Part shown: positions 9,608 through 18,347 of the stretch, one piece after another
Position numbering within the stretch: the stretch's first letter is position 1
Layout of the letters: the number at the start of each line of letters is the position of its first letter
Assembly (NCBI RefSeq): GCF_021287045.1
Contig: NZ_JAJTBG010000010.1
Coordinates: 1-64,000 of the forward strand
DNA from: Oryzomicrobium sp.
GTDB lineage: Bacteria; Pseudomonadota; Gammaproteobacteria; Burkholderiales; Rhodocyclaceae
Direction of reading: 5' to 3'
Length of the DNA: 64,000 nt
Notes under the pieces: model-generated
The model's input: the letters and a program-made list of their open reading frames with translations, nothing else
Databases searched by the model: none
What the model was told of the DNA's origin: nothing
Position numbers and translations under genes: made by a program

Positions 9608-10027
9608 TCAGTCCGGCTTTTTTTCCCCCAGATAGCGCAGGTGGCTGACACAGCCTGCCTTGCAGTCGCTGGCACCGAAGCCGGGCGCCACCACCGTGCC
9701 GCCCACGGCCCGGTTGGCGGCGCACTCGGCCATGGTCAGCCGCTCCACCGCCAGCACCGCCGCCTCATCCCGGGCCAGCAGGTAATCGATGTGCCAGCGC
9801 AGGGGCTTGGGCCGCTCCGCCGTGCCGCGCCGGCAATGGCGCGCCACCCGGGCCTCGAAATTGCGCCGGGCCGAGCCGGTATAGACGTAGTCCCCGGCCG
9901 GAAAGAGAAAGGTGCCGAGCCGCCCCACGGTCACGGATAACGGAGCGGCCAACCGGATGTGCAGGCGGTAGGTGGTGGGGGCCGCCGGCCCGCCGTCCGC
10001 CACGTTGCCCGCCACGTTGCCCGCCAT
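9608..10027 (-). CDS. GIY-YIG nuclease superfamily protein (DUF123 type)
   Basis: A 139-residue protein that matches the DUF123 branch of the GIY-YIG fold. It has GDYVYTGSA in place of the YIG strand, an R-x-x-R-H helix and KPLRWHIDYLL, which is the hallmark segment of that family. Such domains occur alone in bacteria or next to endonuclease III in archaea; their substrate is not established. Several cysteines sit near the C-terminus. The start at 10027 lies 11 bases after the stop of the metallopeptidase-like gene, so it is probably the last gene of a four-gene minus-strand transcript. Confidence 0.75.
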   Translation of the reverse strand: MAGNVAGNVADGGPAAPTTYRLHIRLAAPLSVTVGRLGTFLFPAGDYVYTGSARRNFEARVARHCRRGTAERPKPLRWHIDYLLARDEAAVLAVERLTMAECAANRAVGGTVVAPGFGASDCKAGCVSHLRYLGEKKPD

Positions 10028-10038
10028 GGCAGCCGGCC

Positions 10039-10614
10039 TTAGCGGAGGCGCTCCGCCGCCGCCCACAGGTCCTGCCCCGCCAGGGAGGCCTCCCACCGCC
10101 CGTAGCGCTCGCGCCAGCCCTGGAAGGGTTGCGACAGGGACTGGCGCGGGTCTTCGCTGCGTCCGTAGGCCATGCCCTCGATGAACCAGGAGGGCGTGAA
10201 CAACCACATTTGCAGGGTGCCCAGCCGCTCGTACTGCAACACATGGATCAGTTCGTGGCGGACATAAAAGGGCTGCCAGCCGCGCTTGGCCATGACCACC
10301 CCCAGAGGCCCCACCGTGATGCCGGCGGCGCCCGCGAGACCGAAGGCGCAGGAACACTCGTCGGTGCTGCAAAACACCACCGTCGGCCGGCGCTGGATCG
10401 ACCCCAGCTCGCGCCCGACGAAGGCCTCGGCCTCCGCCAGCAGTGCCCGCGCTTCGGGCAGCCGGGCGGGGTCGTCGATGCACAGGCGCTCCTGGGTGCA
10501 GGCCACTCCGTTCAACTCAGGCGCAACCAGCCGCAAGGGCTTCACCGCCGCCCAAGCGATGGCCGGAATGGCGTGGGCGAGAAAAACGATGGTGGCGGCG
10601 TGTCTGAGCTTCAT
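10039..10614 (-). CDS. Secreted HExxH metallopeptidase-like protein (peptidase MA type)
   Basis: The 191-residue product begins with a signal peptide (MKLRHAATIVFLAHAIPAIA), which would export it. The motif HELIH gives two zinc ligands and the glutamate base, and the later WFIEGMAY supplies a glutamate in the place expected for the third ligand of gluzincins of the MA/DUF family. It is too short for a classic peptidase with extra domains, so activity is uncertain. The ATG at 10614 overlaps closely with the stop of the upstream unknown gene (one base apart), indicating translational coupling. Confidence 0.7.
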   Translation of the reverse strand: MKLRHAATIVFLAHAIPAIAWAAVKPLRLVAPELNGVACTQERLCIDDPARLPEARALLAEAEAFVGRELGSIQRRPTVVFCSTDECSCAFGLAGAAGITVGPLGVVMAKRGWQPFYVRHELIHVLQYERLGTLQMWLFTPSWFIEGMAYGRSEDPRQSLSQPFQGWRERYGRWEASLAGQDLWAAAERLR

Positions 10615-10615
10615 G

Positions 10616-11083
10616 TCAAGGGCACAGCCGCGACTGCCATGCTTCATAAGCAGCAATGACGGCAGGCAACAAGGGTTTTTCTGTGCCGTCATCAAGGATC
10701 ACGATGATCTGTGCCGCCTCCGCGAACACACCTTCTCCGAAAGGAGCGGAAAAAAGGCCTGGCGTCATCGAAAGATTGTCTACCGTTGATACGTCACGAA
10801 CCAGCACTTTTGTCAGCTTTGCATGTTTGGACACGTCGGCAACATCGCGGATGAATTTAATTTCATCGCAAACAGACTGCATATCGTCGCGAACGCCCTT
10901 CAAGCGGTGGTTCATCACTTGACGGGTATCTGCGGGCTTCCCTTCCTGGGCCATATAGTCAGCAATATGGTTCAAAACAATTGCGGCGAGCATGCCTCGC
11001 CGCAGATCAAGCGGGAACTTGCAAAATTCTGCAACGGTTGGCTCAACAACAAGACGAAAGAAACTTACCGGATCCGACAACAT
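10616..11083 (-). CDS. Conserved-looking protein of unknown function, low GC
   Basis: I do not recognise this 155-residue protein. The N-terminal two thirds look alpha-helical (FFRLVVEPTVAEF, then a segment with IRDVADVSKHAKL), and the last third looks beta-rich. No signal peptide or membrane segment is visible. The reading frame averages roughly 50 percent GC while its neighbours exceed 65 percent, suggesting later acquisition. It is nevertheless perfectly embedded: one base separates its start from the stop of the MBL gene, and one base separates its stop from the metallopeptidase start. No clear ribosome-binding site precedes it, so translation probably depends on coupling. Confidence 0.65.
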   Translation of the reverse strand: MLSDPVSFFRLVVEPTVAEFCKFPLDLRRGMLAAIVLNHIADYMAQEGKPADTRQVMNHRLKGVRDDMQSVCDEIKFIRDVADVSKHAKLTKVLVRDVSTVDNLSMTPGLFSAPFGEGVFAEAAQIIVILDDGTEKPLLPAVIAAYEAWQSRLCP

Positions 11084-11084
11084 T

Positions 11085-11726
11085 TCAGCCGGCCCGGCCG
11101 CTGACGAAGGGGTTGTCGGCCCGCTCGTCGCCGAAGGTGGACATGGGGCCGTGGCCGGGGATGAAGGCCACGTCGTCGCCCAGGGGGAAGAGGCGCTGTT
11201 TGATCGAGGCGATCAGGGTCTGGTAGTCGCCCTTGGGAAAATCGGTGCGGCCGATGGAGCCGGCGAACAGCACGTCCCCCACCAGGGCCAACCGGGACGG
11301 CGCGTGGAAGAACACCACGTGGCCCGGGGTATGGCCCGGGGTATGGATCACCGCCAGGGTCGCGTTGCCCACGGTCACCGTGTCGCCATCGTTGAGCCAG
11401 CGGTCGGGCAAAAAAGCGTCGGTGTGGGGAAAGCCGAACATCTGGGCCTGGCGCGGCAGGCCGTCGAGCCAGAAACGGTCCTCCTCCTGGGGGCCTTCCA
11501 CCGGCACGCCGTAACGCTCGCGCATCGCCACCGTGCCGCCCACGTGGTCCAGGTGGCCGTGGGTGAGCAGGATGCGCTCCAGGGTCAGGCCGTGGCGCTC
11601 CAGGGCGGCGGCGATGCGCTCCACATCGCCCCCCGGGTCCACCACCGCGGCACGGCGGGTTTCCTCGCACCACAGCACGGTGCAGTTCTGGGCGAAGGGG
11701 GTGACCGGGACGATCTCGAACTTCAT
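11085..11726 (-). CDS. MBL-fold metallo-hydrolase (glyoxalase II-like, YcbL type)
   Basis: A 213-residue cytoplasmic hydrolase of the metallo-beta-lactamase fold. The full dinuclear metal site is visible: THGHLDH, the HTPGHTPGH histidine, the aspartate of VGDVLF and the last histidine in IPGHGP. Length and motif spacing fit the small glyoxalase-II-like thioesterases (YcbL/GloC) that split S-lactoylglutathione or related thioesters. It is the first gene of the four-gene minus-strand cluster. A TACAAT box at 11798-11803 could be its -10 element. Confidence 0.88.
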   Translation of the reverse strand: MKFEIVPVTPFAQNCTVLWCEETRRAAVVDPGGDVERIAAALERHGLTLERILLTHGHLDHVGGTVAMRERYGVPVEGPQEEDRFWLDGLPRQAQMFGFPHTDAFLPDRWLNDGDTVTVGNATLAVIHTPGHTPGHVVFFHAPSRLALVGDVLFAGSIGRTDFPKGDYQTLIASIKQRLFPLGDDVAFIPGHGPMSTFGDERADNPFVSGRAG

Positions 11727-12139
11727 GGACGGGCTCCGAAGATGGCGGTGGGCGGTGCCGAGCCAGGGCAGCGATGCCGAACCGTGGCCGGGTCGGCATT
11801 GTAGCCTGTAGCCCGCCTTTGCCGCCCCGCCCGCCAACCCCCACCAACCCCCACCAACCCTTTTGGTGCATCGCACGGCATCCTGGCCCGCGCCATGCAC
11901 CAGGCCGGCACAGGTGCTCCGGTCCTCGGCCGCCCTTCCTGGCGCGGTACGCCCCCAACATTCCGGCGCCATCCCCCGGCGGGAACGATGCAGCCAGGGC
12001 AGCGCAGCCCCGGAGCCCTCCGATACACCGGGCAACTATCTTATTGGCATGGAAATCGCTGCATGTCAGGCATCACTTTCCGATACGCGGCCGGGTCCAC
12101 AAGGCCCGCGTCCCTTCCGCCCAGAACCAAGACAATGCC
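11727..12139. other. Intergenic region between divergent genes
   Basis: This 413-base gap separates the MBL hydrolase from the small hypothetical gene. It holds a -10-like TACAAT for the minus strand at 11798-11803, a short direct repeat of CCACCAACCC (11841-11860), and a small hairpin CACCAA/TTGGTG at about 11853-11868. No convincing reading frame or RNA gene is seen. Confidence 0.5.
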
Positions 12140-12445
12140 ATGGACGCCACCCCGCCCGATCCCCTCGAAACCGCCCGCCTGCTGGCCCGCTTCAAGCTGC
12201 ATGTACGCCGCACCCTCGACCAGTCCGTGAACCTGGAGCAGTTGGCCAACGACCCGGCCTACGCCAAAACGAGGCTCGCCGAGATCGAGGACGCGGCCGA
12301 GGACGAAGACCTGCTGGTCATGGTCCTGCGTCTGCGCGCCCTGTTGCTGCCGCCTCCCGTAGCAGCCGCTCCGCCGCCCGCAGCCCCGGAGCCCGCTGCC
12401 CCCCAGGAGACCCGCAACTACAAGTTCGGCGCCCGCTCCTGGTAG
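12140..12445 (+). CDS. Small hypothetical protein
   Basis: A 101-residue protein I cannot assign. The first 70 residues look helical and acidic (LARFKLHVRRTLDQSVNLEQL, then AEIEDAAEDEDLLVMVLRLRALLL), followed by an Ala/Pro-rich linker and a short basic end, NYKFGARSW. No signal peptide is visible. The ATG at 12140 is the first start that excludes the arginine/proline-rich leader upstream. It stands 104 bases before pepD and may be co-transcribed with it, although a promoter for pepD could lie in that gap. Confidence 0.6.
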   Translation: MDATPPDPLETARLLARFKLHVRRTLDQSVNLEQLANDPAYAKTRLAEIEDAAEDEDLLVMVLRLRALLLPPPVAAAPPPAAPEPAAPQETRNYKFGARSW

Positions 12446-12549
12446 GGCCACGCGGCGCCTTCCGGGTCGCCATGCCCGGAGAGCTCGGCGACAATAGGGG
12501 CTTTTATTTCCCGCAGGCATCGGCACCGCCGGCCTGGGCCCCTACCGTC

Positions 12550-14055
12550 ATGAACGCCGTTGCCCCTCTCCCCTTCGCCGACCTCACCCCCGCCCCCGTC
12601 TGGCGCCACTTCGCCACCCTGTGCGCCATTCCCCGCCCGTCCAAGCATGAGGCGGCTTTGCGTGGGCACCTGGCGGCCTGGGCGGCGGGGCGTGGGCTGG
12701 CGACTGAGCAGGACGGGGCCGGCAATCTGCTGATCCGCAAGGCCGGCAGCCCGGGGCGTGAGAACGAGGCCGGGGTGATCCTGCAAGGCCATCTGGATAT
12801 GGTCTGCCAGAAGAACGGCGGCACCGAGCACGACTTCCACCGCGACCCGATCCGCCCGGTGCGGGACGGCAGCTGGCTGGTGGCGCCGGACACCACCCTG
12901 GGGGCCGACAACGGCCTGGGGGTGGCCCTGGCCCTGGCGGTGCTGGAGGCGGACGGCCTCTCCCACCCGCCCCTGGAGGTGCTGCTCACCGTCGATGAGG
13001 AAGCCGGCATGGGCGGCGCCCTGGGGCTGCAACCGGGCTGGCTGCGGGGCACCCGGCTGATCAACATCGACACCGAGGAATGGGGCCACTTCTACCTGGG
13101 CTGCGCCGGCGGGCTGGACGTGAATGTGGACTGGACCCTGCCCAACGAACCCGCGCCGGCGGGCTGGACCGCTGGGCGCATCGAGGTGGCCGGGCTGCGC
13201 GGCGGCCACTCGGGCATCGACATCGACAAAGGCCGGGGCAACGCCATCAAGCTGCTGGTGCGCCTGCTGCGCGACCTGACGGATGCCCACCCGGGCGCCT
13301 TCCGCCTGAGCGGCCTGGGCGGCGGCACGGCGCGCAACGCCCTGGCACGGGAAGCCTCGGCCACCATCGCCCTGAACCCCGCGTCCCTGGCCGATCTTCA
13401 GGCCACCCTCGCGGAGAGGGCCGCCGTTATTGGCCGGGAATACGCGGGCGTTGAAGATCGTTTATCGGCGCGGCTTTCCACGGGGGCTCCCGGCGAGGCC
13501 CCCTCCCCCATCCTCACCGCCGCCGCCCAGGCCGCCCTGCTGGCGGCCTTCAACGCCGCGCCCCACGGGGTGGCGCGCATGAGCCAGAGCGTCGCTGGCG
13601 TGGTGGAAACCTCCAACAACCTGGGGGTGCTGACCCTGGCCGCGGGCCGCGCCCGGGCCAACTTCATGGTCCGCTCCCTGGTGGATTCGGCCGCCCTGGC
13701 CCACGCCCGGGCGATTGCCGACCTGTTTGCCTTGCTCGGCCCGGACTGCCGCGTCACCACCGGCGACAACTACCCGGGCTGGCGGCCCAACCCGGATTCG
13801 CCCCTGCTGGCCCTGGCGCAGCAGGTCTTTGCCCGGGAATTCCCAAACGACAACGGCGGCACGGCCAAGGTGGAGGTGATCCACGCCGGCCTGGAGTGCG
13901 GCATCATCGGCGCCGCCTACCCGGAACTGGACATGCTCTCCTTCGGCCCCACCATCCGCGGCGCCCACGCCCCGGGGGAACGGGTCGAGGTGGCCAGCGT
14001 GGCCAAGTGCTGGCACCTGCTCACAGCCCTGCTGGCGGCCCTGCCGGCACGCTGA
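12550..14055 (+). CDS. pepD: Aminoacyl-histidine dipeptidase (peptidase D)
   Basis: PepD is a cytoplasmic zinc exopeptidase of the M20 family that splits dipeptides such as Xaa-His. The metal-binding and catalytic motifs are in order: GHLDMV near residue 93, GADNGLGVA near 118, TVDEEAGMGGA near 146, INIDTEEWG near 170 and the late HAGLECG histidine. At 501 residues it has the standard PepD length including the inserted dimerisation (lid) domain. ATG 12550 removes a long unrelated upstream extension. It is convergent with the PBP gene. Confidence 0.92.
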   Translation: MNAVAPLPFADLTPAPVWRHFATLCAIPRPSKHEAALRGHLAAWAAGRGLATEQDGAGNLLIRKAGSPGRENEAGVILQGHLDMVCQKNGGTEHDFHRDPIRPVRDGSWLVAPDTTLGADNGLGVALALAVLEADGLSHPPLEVLLTVDEEAGMGGALGLQPGWLRGTRLINIDTEEWGHFYLGCAGGLDVNVDWTLPNEPAPAGWTAGRIEVAGLRGGHSGIDIDKGRGNAIKLLVRLLRDLTDAHPGAFRLSGLGGGTARNALAREASATIALNPASLADLQATLAERAAVIGREYAGVEDRLSARLSTGAPGEAPSPILTAAAQAALLAAFNAAPHGVARMSQSVAGVVETSNNLGVLTLAAGRARANFMVRSLVDSAALAHARAIADLFALLGPDCRVTTGDNYPGWRPNPDSPLLALAQQVFAREFPNDNGGTAKVEVIHAGLECGIIGAAYPELDMLSFGPTIRGAHAPGERVEVASVAKCWHLLTALLAALPAR

Positions 14056-14230
14056 AAAATTCCGGATGCCCCGGGCCGCCTAAAAACCAACCGGCCGGAA
14101 ACCCAATAGGGACGCGGACTTTCAGATAGGCCGCCTTAAACGCAAGAATTGGCGCGGGTTTCCACAGGCACCTTCTGGAAATCAAGGCAGGGCGCGGCGT
14201 TCCGGCCAGCGCCAGGGCGGCGGCGGGTGA

Positions 14231-16747
14231 TTACGGCTGGGGGGCGCCACCGGCCGGGCCGGGCACGGCGCCCCCCGGGGCGTTGCCCGGGGGATTGGCG
14301 GCGCCTCCGGGCGGCGCGCTGCTGCTTCCACCGTTGTTGCCGCCACTGCCACCACTGCCACCTGATCCCGCCGGCGCCCCCGCAGGTCCAGGCAGCCCCC
14401 GGGCCTCGGGGGGCACCAGGTCCGGCGGCAGATCCGGGTTCGGCTGGGAGGTTCCCATGTCCTCCACCGGCGCCGCCTCCTGGGGTTCGGGCAGGGGCTC
14501 CGGCGGCGCCACGGGAGGCGCCTTGGGCGCTTGCGGCTTCGGCGCCGGGCCGAACAGTCGGTCGTGCAGGGTCTCGTACAGGCCCTGGGCCCACTCCGCC
14601 ACCCAGTCAGTGAAGCGGTTCCACCAGCGCACGACGAAGCGCTTCTCCGGTTCCTCGAAGCGGGCCTTGGCGTCGATGGCCTTGCCGCGCAGGGCGCGCT
14701 GGAAGAAGTCGCCCACCATGGGCAGTGCGCTGTGGGCGCCCTGGCCCCAGTAGTCGCTGCGCAGGGTGATGCGGTTGTCGTTGAAGCCGACCCAGGCCCC
14801 GGCCACCAGCTCCGGGTGCATCAGGATGAACCAGCCGTCGGTGTTGCCCTGGGTGGTGCCGGTCTTGCCCGCCACGTCGGCGCGGATGCCGTAGCGGCTG
14901 CGGATGGCCACGCCGGTGCCCTTGTCCACCACCCCGCGCATGGCGTCGAGCAGGGTGTAGGCAGCATTGGCCGGGAGGGCCGGCTCCGCGTCTGCCGGGG
15001 CGAACTCGGCCAGGACCTTGCCGTTGCGGTCCTCGATGCGGGTGACCATGGTGGGGGGAATGTAGGCGCCGCCGTTGGCGATGGTGCCGTAGGCGCTGAC
15101 CATCTCCTTGAGAGTCACCGGGCTGGTGCCGAGCGCCAGGGACGGCACCTGCTCCAGGGGGCTCTGGCGCACCCCCATGGCCTGGGCCAGCTTGGCCACC
15201 TTGGCCGGGCCCACGGTCTGCATCAGCTGGGCGGTGATGGTGTTCTTGGAATAGGCCAGGGCATCGCCCAGGGTCATGGGCTGGCCGCTGGGCGGGGAAT
15301 GGTCGCCGGGGCGCCACACCTCGCCGCCTTTGAGGGGGATTTCCACCGCCTGGTCCACCAGGGTGTCGTCGGGCTTGGCGCCCTGGGCGAAGGCGACGCC
15401 ATAGACGAAGGGTTTGAAGGTGGAGCCGGGCTGGCGGCGGGCCTGCTGCACGTGGTCAAAGCCGTCTTGCAGGTAATCCCGGCTACCCACCCAGGCCCGC
15501 ACCTGGCCGGTACGCGGGTCCAGGGCGAGGAAGCCGGCCTGGATGGTGGCCTTCTGCTTGCGCAGGGTTTCCATGAAGGCCCGGTCGGCGAGCAGCTTCT
15601 TCATCGCCTGGGCCTGATCCAGGCCGGCGTCCCGGGCGGCCTTGTAGTCCGGCGTTTCGGCGACGAAGGCGGCCAGCAGCGGATCGGCCGCCCCCTTGGC
15701 GCCACGGCGGAAGCGGCCGGCCCACATGCCGTCGGCCAGGCCCTGGAGCTGGGCGCCCTGGCGCGCCACCGCCTGGGTGGCCCAGGCTTGCAGGCGCGAA
15801 TCGACGGTGGTGCGCACCACCAGGCCGTCGGCGTAGATGTTGTAGTCGTGGTCGTCGGCCCAGGCGATCAGCCACTTGCGCAGCTGCTGGGCGAAATGGG
15901 GTGCCGGCCCGGGGGGCTCGGTCTGGCGCTCGAACTCCAGCTTGAGGGGCTTTTTCTTCAGGGCCTCGAACTGGGCCGGCGCCAGGCGCTCGCGCTTGAC
16001 CATCTGGGCCAGCACCGTGTTGCGCCGTTGCAGGGCCCGCTCCGGGTTGAGCACCGGGTTGTAGTAGCTGTTGCCCTTCAACATGCCCACCAGGGTGGCG
16101 CTTTGCAGCACGTCGAGCTTGCCGGCGCTGCTGTCGAAGTAGGTGCGCGCCGCCATCTCGATGCCGTAGGCGTTGTAGAGGAAGGGCACCGTGTTCAGGT
16201 AGGTCTCGAGGATCTCGTCCTTGGTGTACAGGGCCTCGATCTTGAAGGCGGTGATGGCCTCCTTGAGCTTGCGCGTCAGGGTCGGCGCCCGGCCGATATC
16301 GTCCGGGTAGAGGTTGCGCGCCAGCTGCTGGGTGATGGTGGAGCCGCCCTGGCGGTCGCCGGAAAAGGTGCGCAGGGCCGCCCCGGCGGTGCGCCGCCAG
16401 TCGATGCCGTGGTGCTGGTAGAAGCGGTGGTCCTCGGTGGCCACCAGGGCTTCCACCACCCGGGGCGAAATGTCGGCCAGGGACACCCATTCCCGGTTGG
16501 CGCGCTTGAACACCGCCAACTCCTTACCGTCGGCGGAGAGCACCTGGGCCGGCTGCTCCTGCTTGGCCTTGCGGATGTCGCTGATGCCCGGGGTGAACGG
16601 GATCAGGACGAGGACGTAGAGCAGGAACAGGGCCGGCGGCGCGGCCAGGACGATGGCCACGGTCCGGCGGGTGGGCCGGGGCAGTCGGGACAGCAGGCGC
16701 AGGAAGGGAGCAAGGCGGGACTTGAGCTGGTCTGGGGCCAGATTCAT
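14231..16747 (-). CDS. Bifunctional class A penicillin-binding protein (PBP1A family)
   Basis: An 838-residue peptidoglycan synthase anchored by one N-terminal transmembrane segment (about residues 29-50). The glycosyltransferase domain carries EDHRFYQHHGIDW with the catalytic glutamate and GGSTITQQLARNL. The transpeptidase domain has PGSTFKPF (active serine), YSKN and GKTGTTQG, the three penicillin-binding motifs. After the catalytic domain comes a Pro-rich and then Gly/Ser/Asn-rich low-complexity tail of about 110 residues (PAGSGGSGGSGGNNGG region), longer than needed for catalysis. It is transcribed alone, convergent with pepD, and divergent from the Ala-rich unknown gene. Confidence 0.92.
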   Translation of the reverse strand: MNLAPDQLKSRLAPFLRLLSRLPRPTRRTVAIVLAAPPALFLLYVLVLIPFTPGISDIRKAKQEQPAQVLSADGKELAVFKRANREWVSLADISPRVVEALVATEDHRFYQHHGIDWRRTAGAALRTFSGDRQGGSTITQQLARNLYPDDIGRAPTLTRKLKEAITAFKIEALYTKDEILETYLNTVPFLYNAYGIEMAARTYFDSSAGKLDVLQSATLVGMLKGNSYYNPVLNPERALQRRNTVLAQMVKRERLAPAQFEALKKKPLKLEFERQTEPPGPAPHFAQQLRKWLIAWADDHDYNIYADGLVVRTTVDSRLQAWATQAVARQGAQLQGLADGMWAGRFRRGAKGAADPLLAAFVAETPDYKAARDAGLDQAQAMKKLLADRAFMETLRKQKATIQAGFLALDPRTGQVRAWVGSRDYLQDGFDHVQQARRQPGSTFKPFVYGVAFAQGAKPDDTLVDQAVEIPLKGGEVWRPGDHSPPSGQPMTLGDALAYSKNTITAQLMQTVGPAKVAKLAQAMGVRQSPLEQVPSLALGTSPVTLKEMVSAYGTIANGGAYIPPTMVTRIEDRNGKVLAEFAPADAEPALPANAAYTLLDAMRGVVDKGTGVAIRSRYGIRADVAGKTGTTQGNTDGWFILMHPELVAGAWVGFNDNRITLRSDYWGQGAHSALPMVGDFFQRALRGKAIDAKARFEEPEKRFVVRWWNRFTDWVAEWAQGLYETLHDRLFGPAPKPQAPKAPPVAPPEPLPEPQEAAPVEDMGTSQPNPDLPPDLVPPEARGLPGPAGAPAGSGGSGGSGGNNGGSSSAPPGGAANPPGNAPGGAVPGPAGGAPQP

Positions 16748-17079
16748 CGCGGGTCGTCAGGCGGGGAGGCAACGAGCGTTGCAAAAAAGGACGCGGCCAA
16801 TCCGGCGCCCTGAGAGGTATAGCCCGCCATTGTCCTCCTCCGGCGCCAGGATTTCACGTGACGTTTTGTGCCGCCGCATTGTGCCGCCGGACAGCAACGG
16901 TTTGAAACACAGGCTTACAAATACCCTTGCATTATCAGGGAATTATCCAAACCCGAGAACGTCGACTACAGTGAAAGCAACGGGCATCCCGCTCGTGCCT
17001 CCGGGTTCGGATCGATGGACGGTGAGGCAGGAATGGAGGGGCGGGTACGGATCGTTTCCACATCATGCAGGGCAGTGCC
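16748..17079. other. Intergenic region upstream of PBP and Ala-rich gene
   Basis: About 330 bases between divergent starts. It is less GC-rich than the neighbours around 16860-16970 and contains several -10-like elements (CATTAT at 16930, TACAGT at 16967), but no pair of boxes has good spacing, so I do not call a promoter. No RNA structure or reading frame stands out. Confidence 0.4.
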
Positions 17080-18195
17080 ATGGATGTTTCGCTCACCACC
17101 GGAGTTGCCGGCTTTGCCGCGACGCCTCGCCTCACGGCGCTCATACCGGCCACGGTAGGAACCAGTGCGGACGCCTCCTTGCCGCAAGCCACGCTCGACT
17201 ACAGCCCGAGCGCGATCGTGGACTTATCGGCGGCGGGGCTGCTCGCCGCCGCCGGCGACAGCCAGAGTGGCAACGACGGCAGCCTGTTGCAGCAAAGCCT
17301 GAGCGACATCGCCGCCACGGACCAGGGTAGCGGCACCACCCCTTATGCCTCGCTGCTGATCAACGGCGTGCTGGGCGCGAGCCCCACCGTCTCGCCAGAC
17401 GCCCTCACCGCCGCCAGCCTGGCCGATACGACGCTGGAAACGGCCATCGCCGCCAATCCTGACAACGCCGCCGCCCTGGTGTCCCAGGCAACGAGCGCCC
17501 TGGCCGCCCAGGCAACCGCCTTCGAAAACCAACTCGCCACCAGCACCCAATCCCAGGACAACGCCGCCCTGCTCACCGCCGCCGCGGTCCTGCCGGTAGG
17601 GGAAAGCTCATCCCTGACCTCGGACGTGCTCCTGCTGCAAGCCGGACTGGCCAGCGCCAGCCCCCTGCTCGACACGACCAGCCCCCTCGAAGACCTGCTG
17701 GCTGCAAGCCAGCCGGCGGTTCAACTCCCGACTACGACGGTGCCGGCCGCGGCGGCGGCCGCCAACGCCGCCTCCCAGCAAAACTCCGCCGCCGGAGCGC
17801 CTTCGACCCAGGCCACCACCACAGCGCAACTGGCTACCAGCCTCGCCGACAACCAGACCACCGCCCAGGAGTTGGCGGCCACCACTGCGACGCCCAGCGA
17901 CTCCGCCACCGCCGACCTGCTCGCCTCCCAGGCGACCCAGGCGCTACAGAACCTGCTTTCCGACCCCGTGGCCCAGACCCAAAGCATCCTGGACACGCCC
18001 CTTTACGCGGCCCTGATCGCCAGCAGCCACCTGGGCGACTTCGTCCAGCCCGCCCAGGCGACGTCCCGCGCCCCCACGGCGTCGGACAGCCCTGCGCCGG
18101 TTTCCGCCACGTCCCGGGCGCGCTACATCGCCTACTACAACCAGCAGCTGGAAAACGAAGGACAGAACCAGCGCGTTCAGCAGGTGCTGTCCTGA
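17080..18195 (+). CDS. Ala/Ser/Thr-rich protein of unknown function
   Basis: A 371-residue low-complexity protein, extremely rich in Ala, Ser, Thr, Leu, Asp and Gln and poor in aromatic and basic residues until the end. The last 25 residues differ sharply (RARYIAYYNQQLENEGQNQR) and may be a functional tail. No signal peptide, membrane segment or known domain is seen. I prefer the ATG at 17080, preceded by AGGG seven bases upstream; the ATG at 17065 would add five residues. A strong terminator follows 50 bases later, so it is a single-gene unit. Its composition resembles secreted or surface-filament proteins and flagellar accessory proteins, but this is only a compositional likeness. Confidence 0.65.
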   Translation: MDVSLTTGVAGFAATPRLTALIPATVGTSADASLPQATLDYSPSAIVDLSAAGLLAAAGDSQSGNDGSLLQQSLSDIAATDQGSGTTPYASLLINGVLGASPTVSPDALTAASLADTTLETAIAANPDNAAALVSQATSALAAQATAFENQLATSTQSQDNAALLTAAAVLPVGESSSLTSDVLLLQAGLASASPLLDTTSPLEDLLAASQPAVQLPTTTVPAAAAAANAASQQNSAAGAPSTQATTTAQLATSLADNQTTAQELAATTATPSDSATADLLASQATQALQNLLSDPVAQTQSILDTPLYAALIASSHLGDFVQPAQATSRAPTASDSPAPVSATSRARYIAYYNQQLENEGQNQRVQQVLS

Positions 18196-18244
18196 GAGGC
18201 AGCCCCACCGCTGTCGACGACACGCCCTGTTTTTCCCTTCATCC

Positions 18245-18276
18245 GCAGCCCCGCCCCTGGCGGGGCTGCGCTTTTT
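18245..18276 (+). terminator. Rho-independent terminator after the Ala-rich gene
   Basis: An 11-base-pair perfect stem, GCAGCCCCGCC paired with GGCGGGGCTGC around a CCT loop, followed by a T-run. It ends the upstream unit and separates it from guaD. Confidence 0.9.
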
Positions 18277-18347
18277 GACGGCGGCGGCGACAATGGCCCC
18301 CATACCTTCCGCCAACTCCTCGCCAGCCGCCCGCGCGGCGCCACACC

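Noticed and set aside
14531-16813. Long open frame antisense to the PBP gene
   Set aside because: Same reason: composition and overlap with a real gene; no recognisable domain.
18275-18300. TTGACG near GACAAT before guaD as promoter
   Set aside because: The two boxes are too close together to work as a -35/-10 pair.
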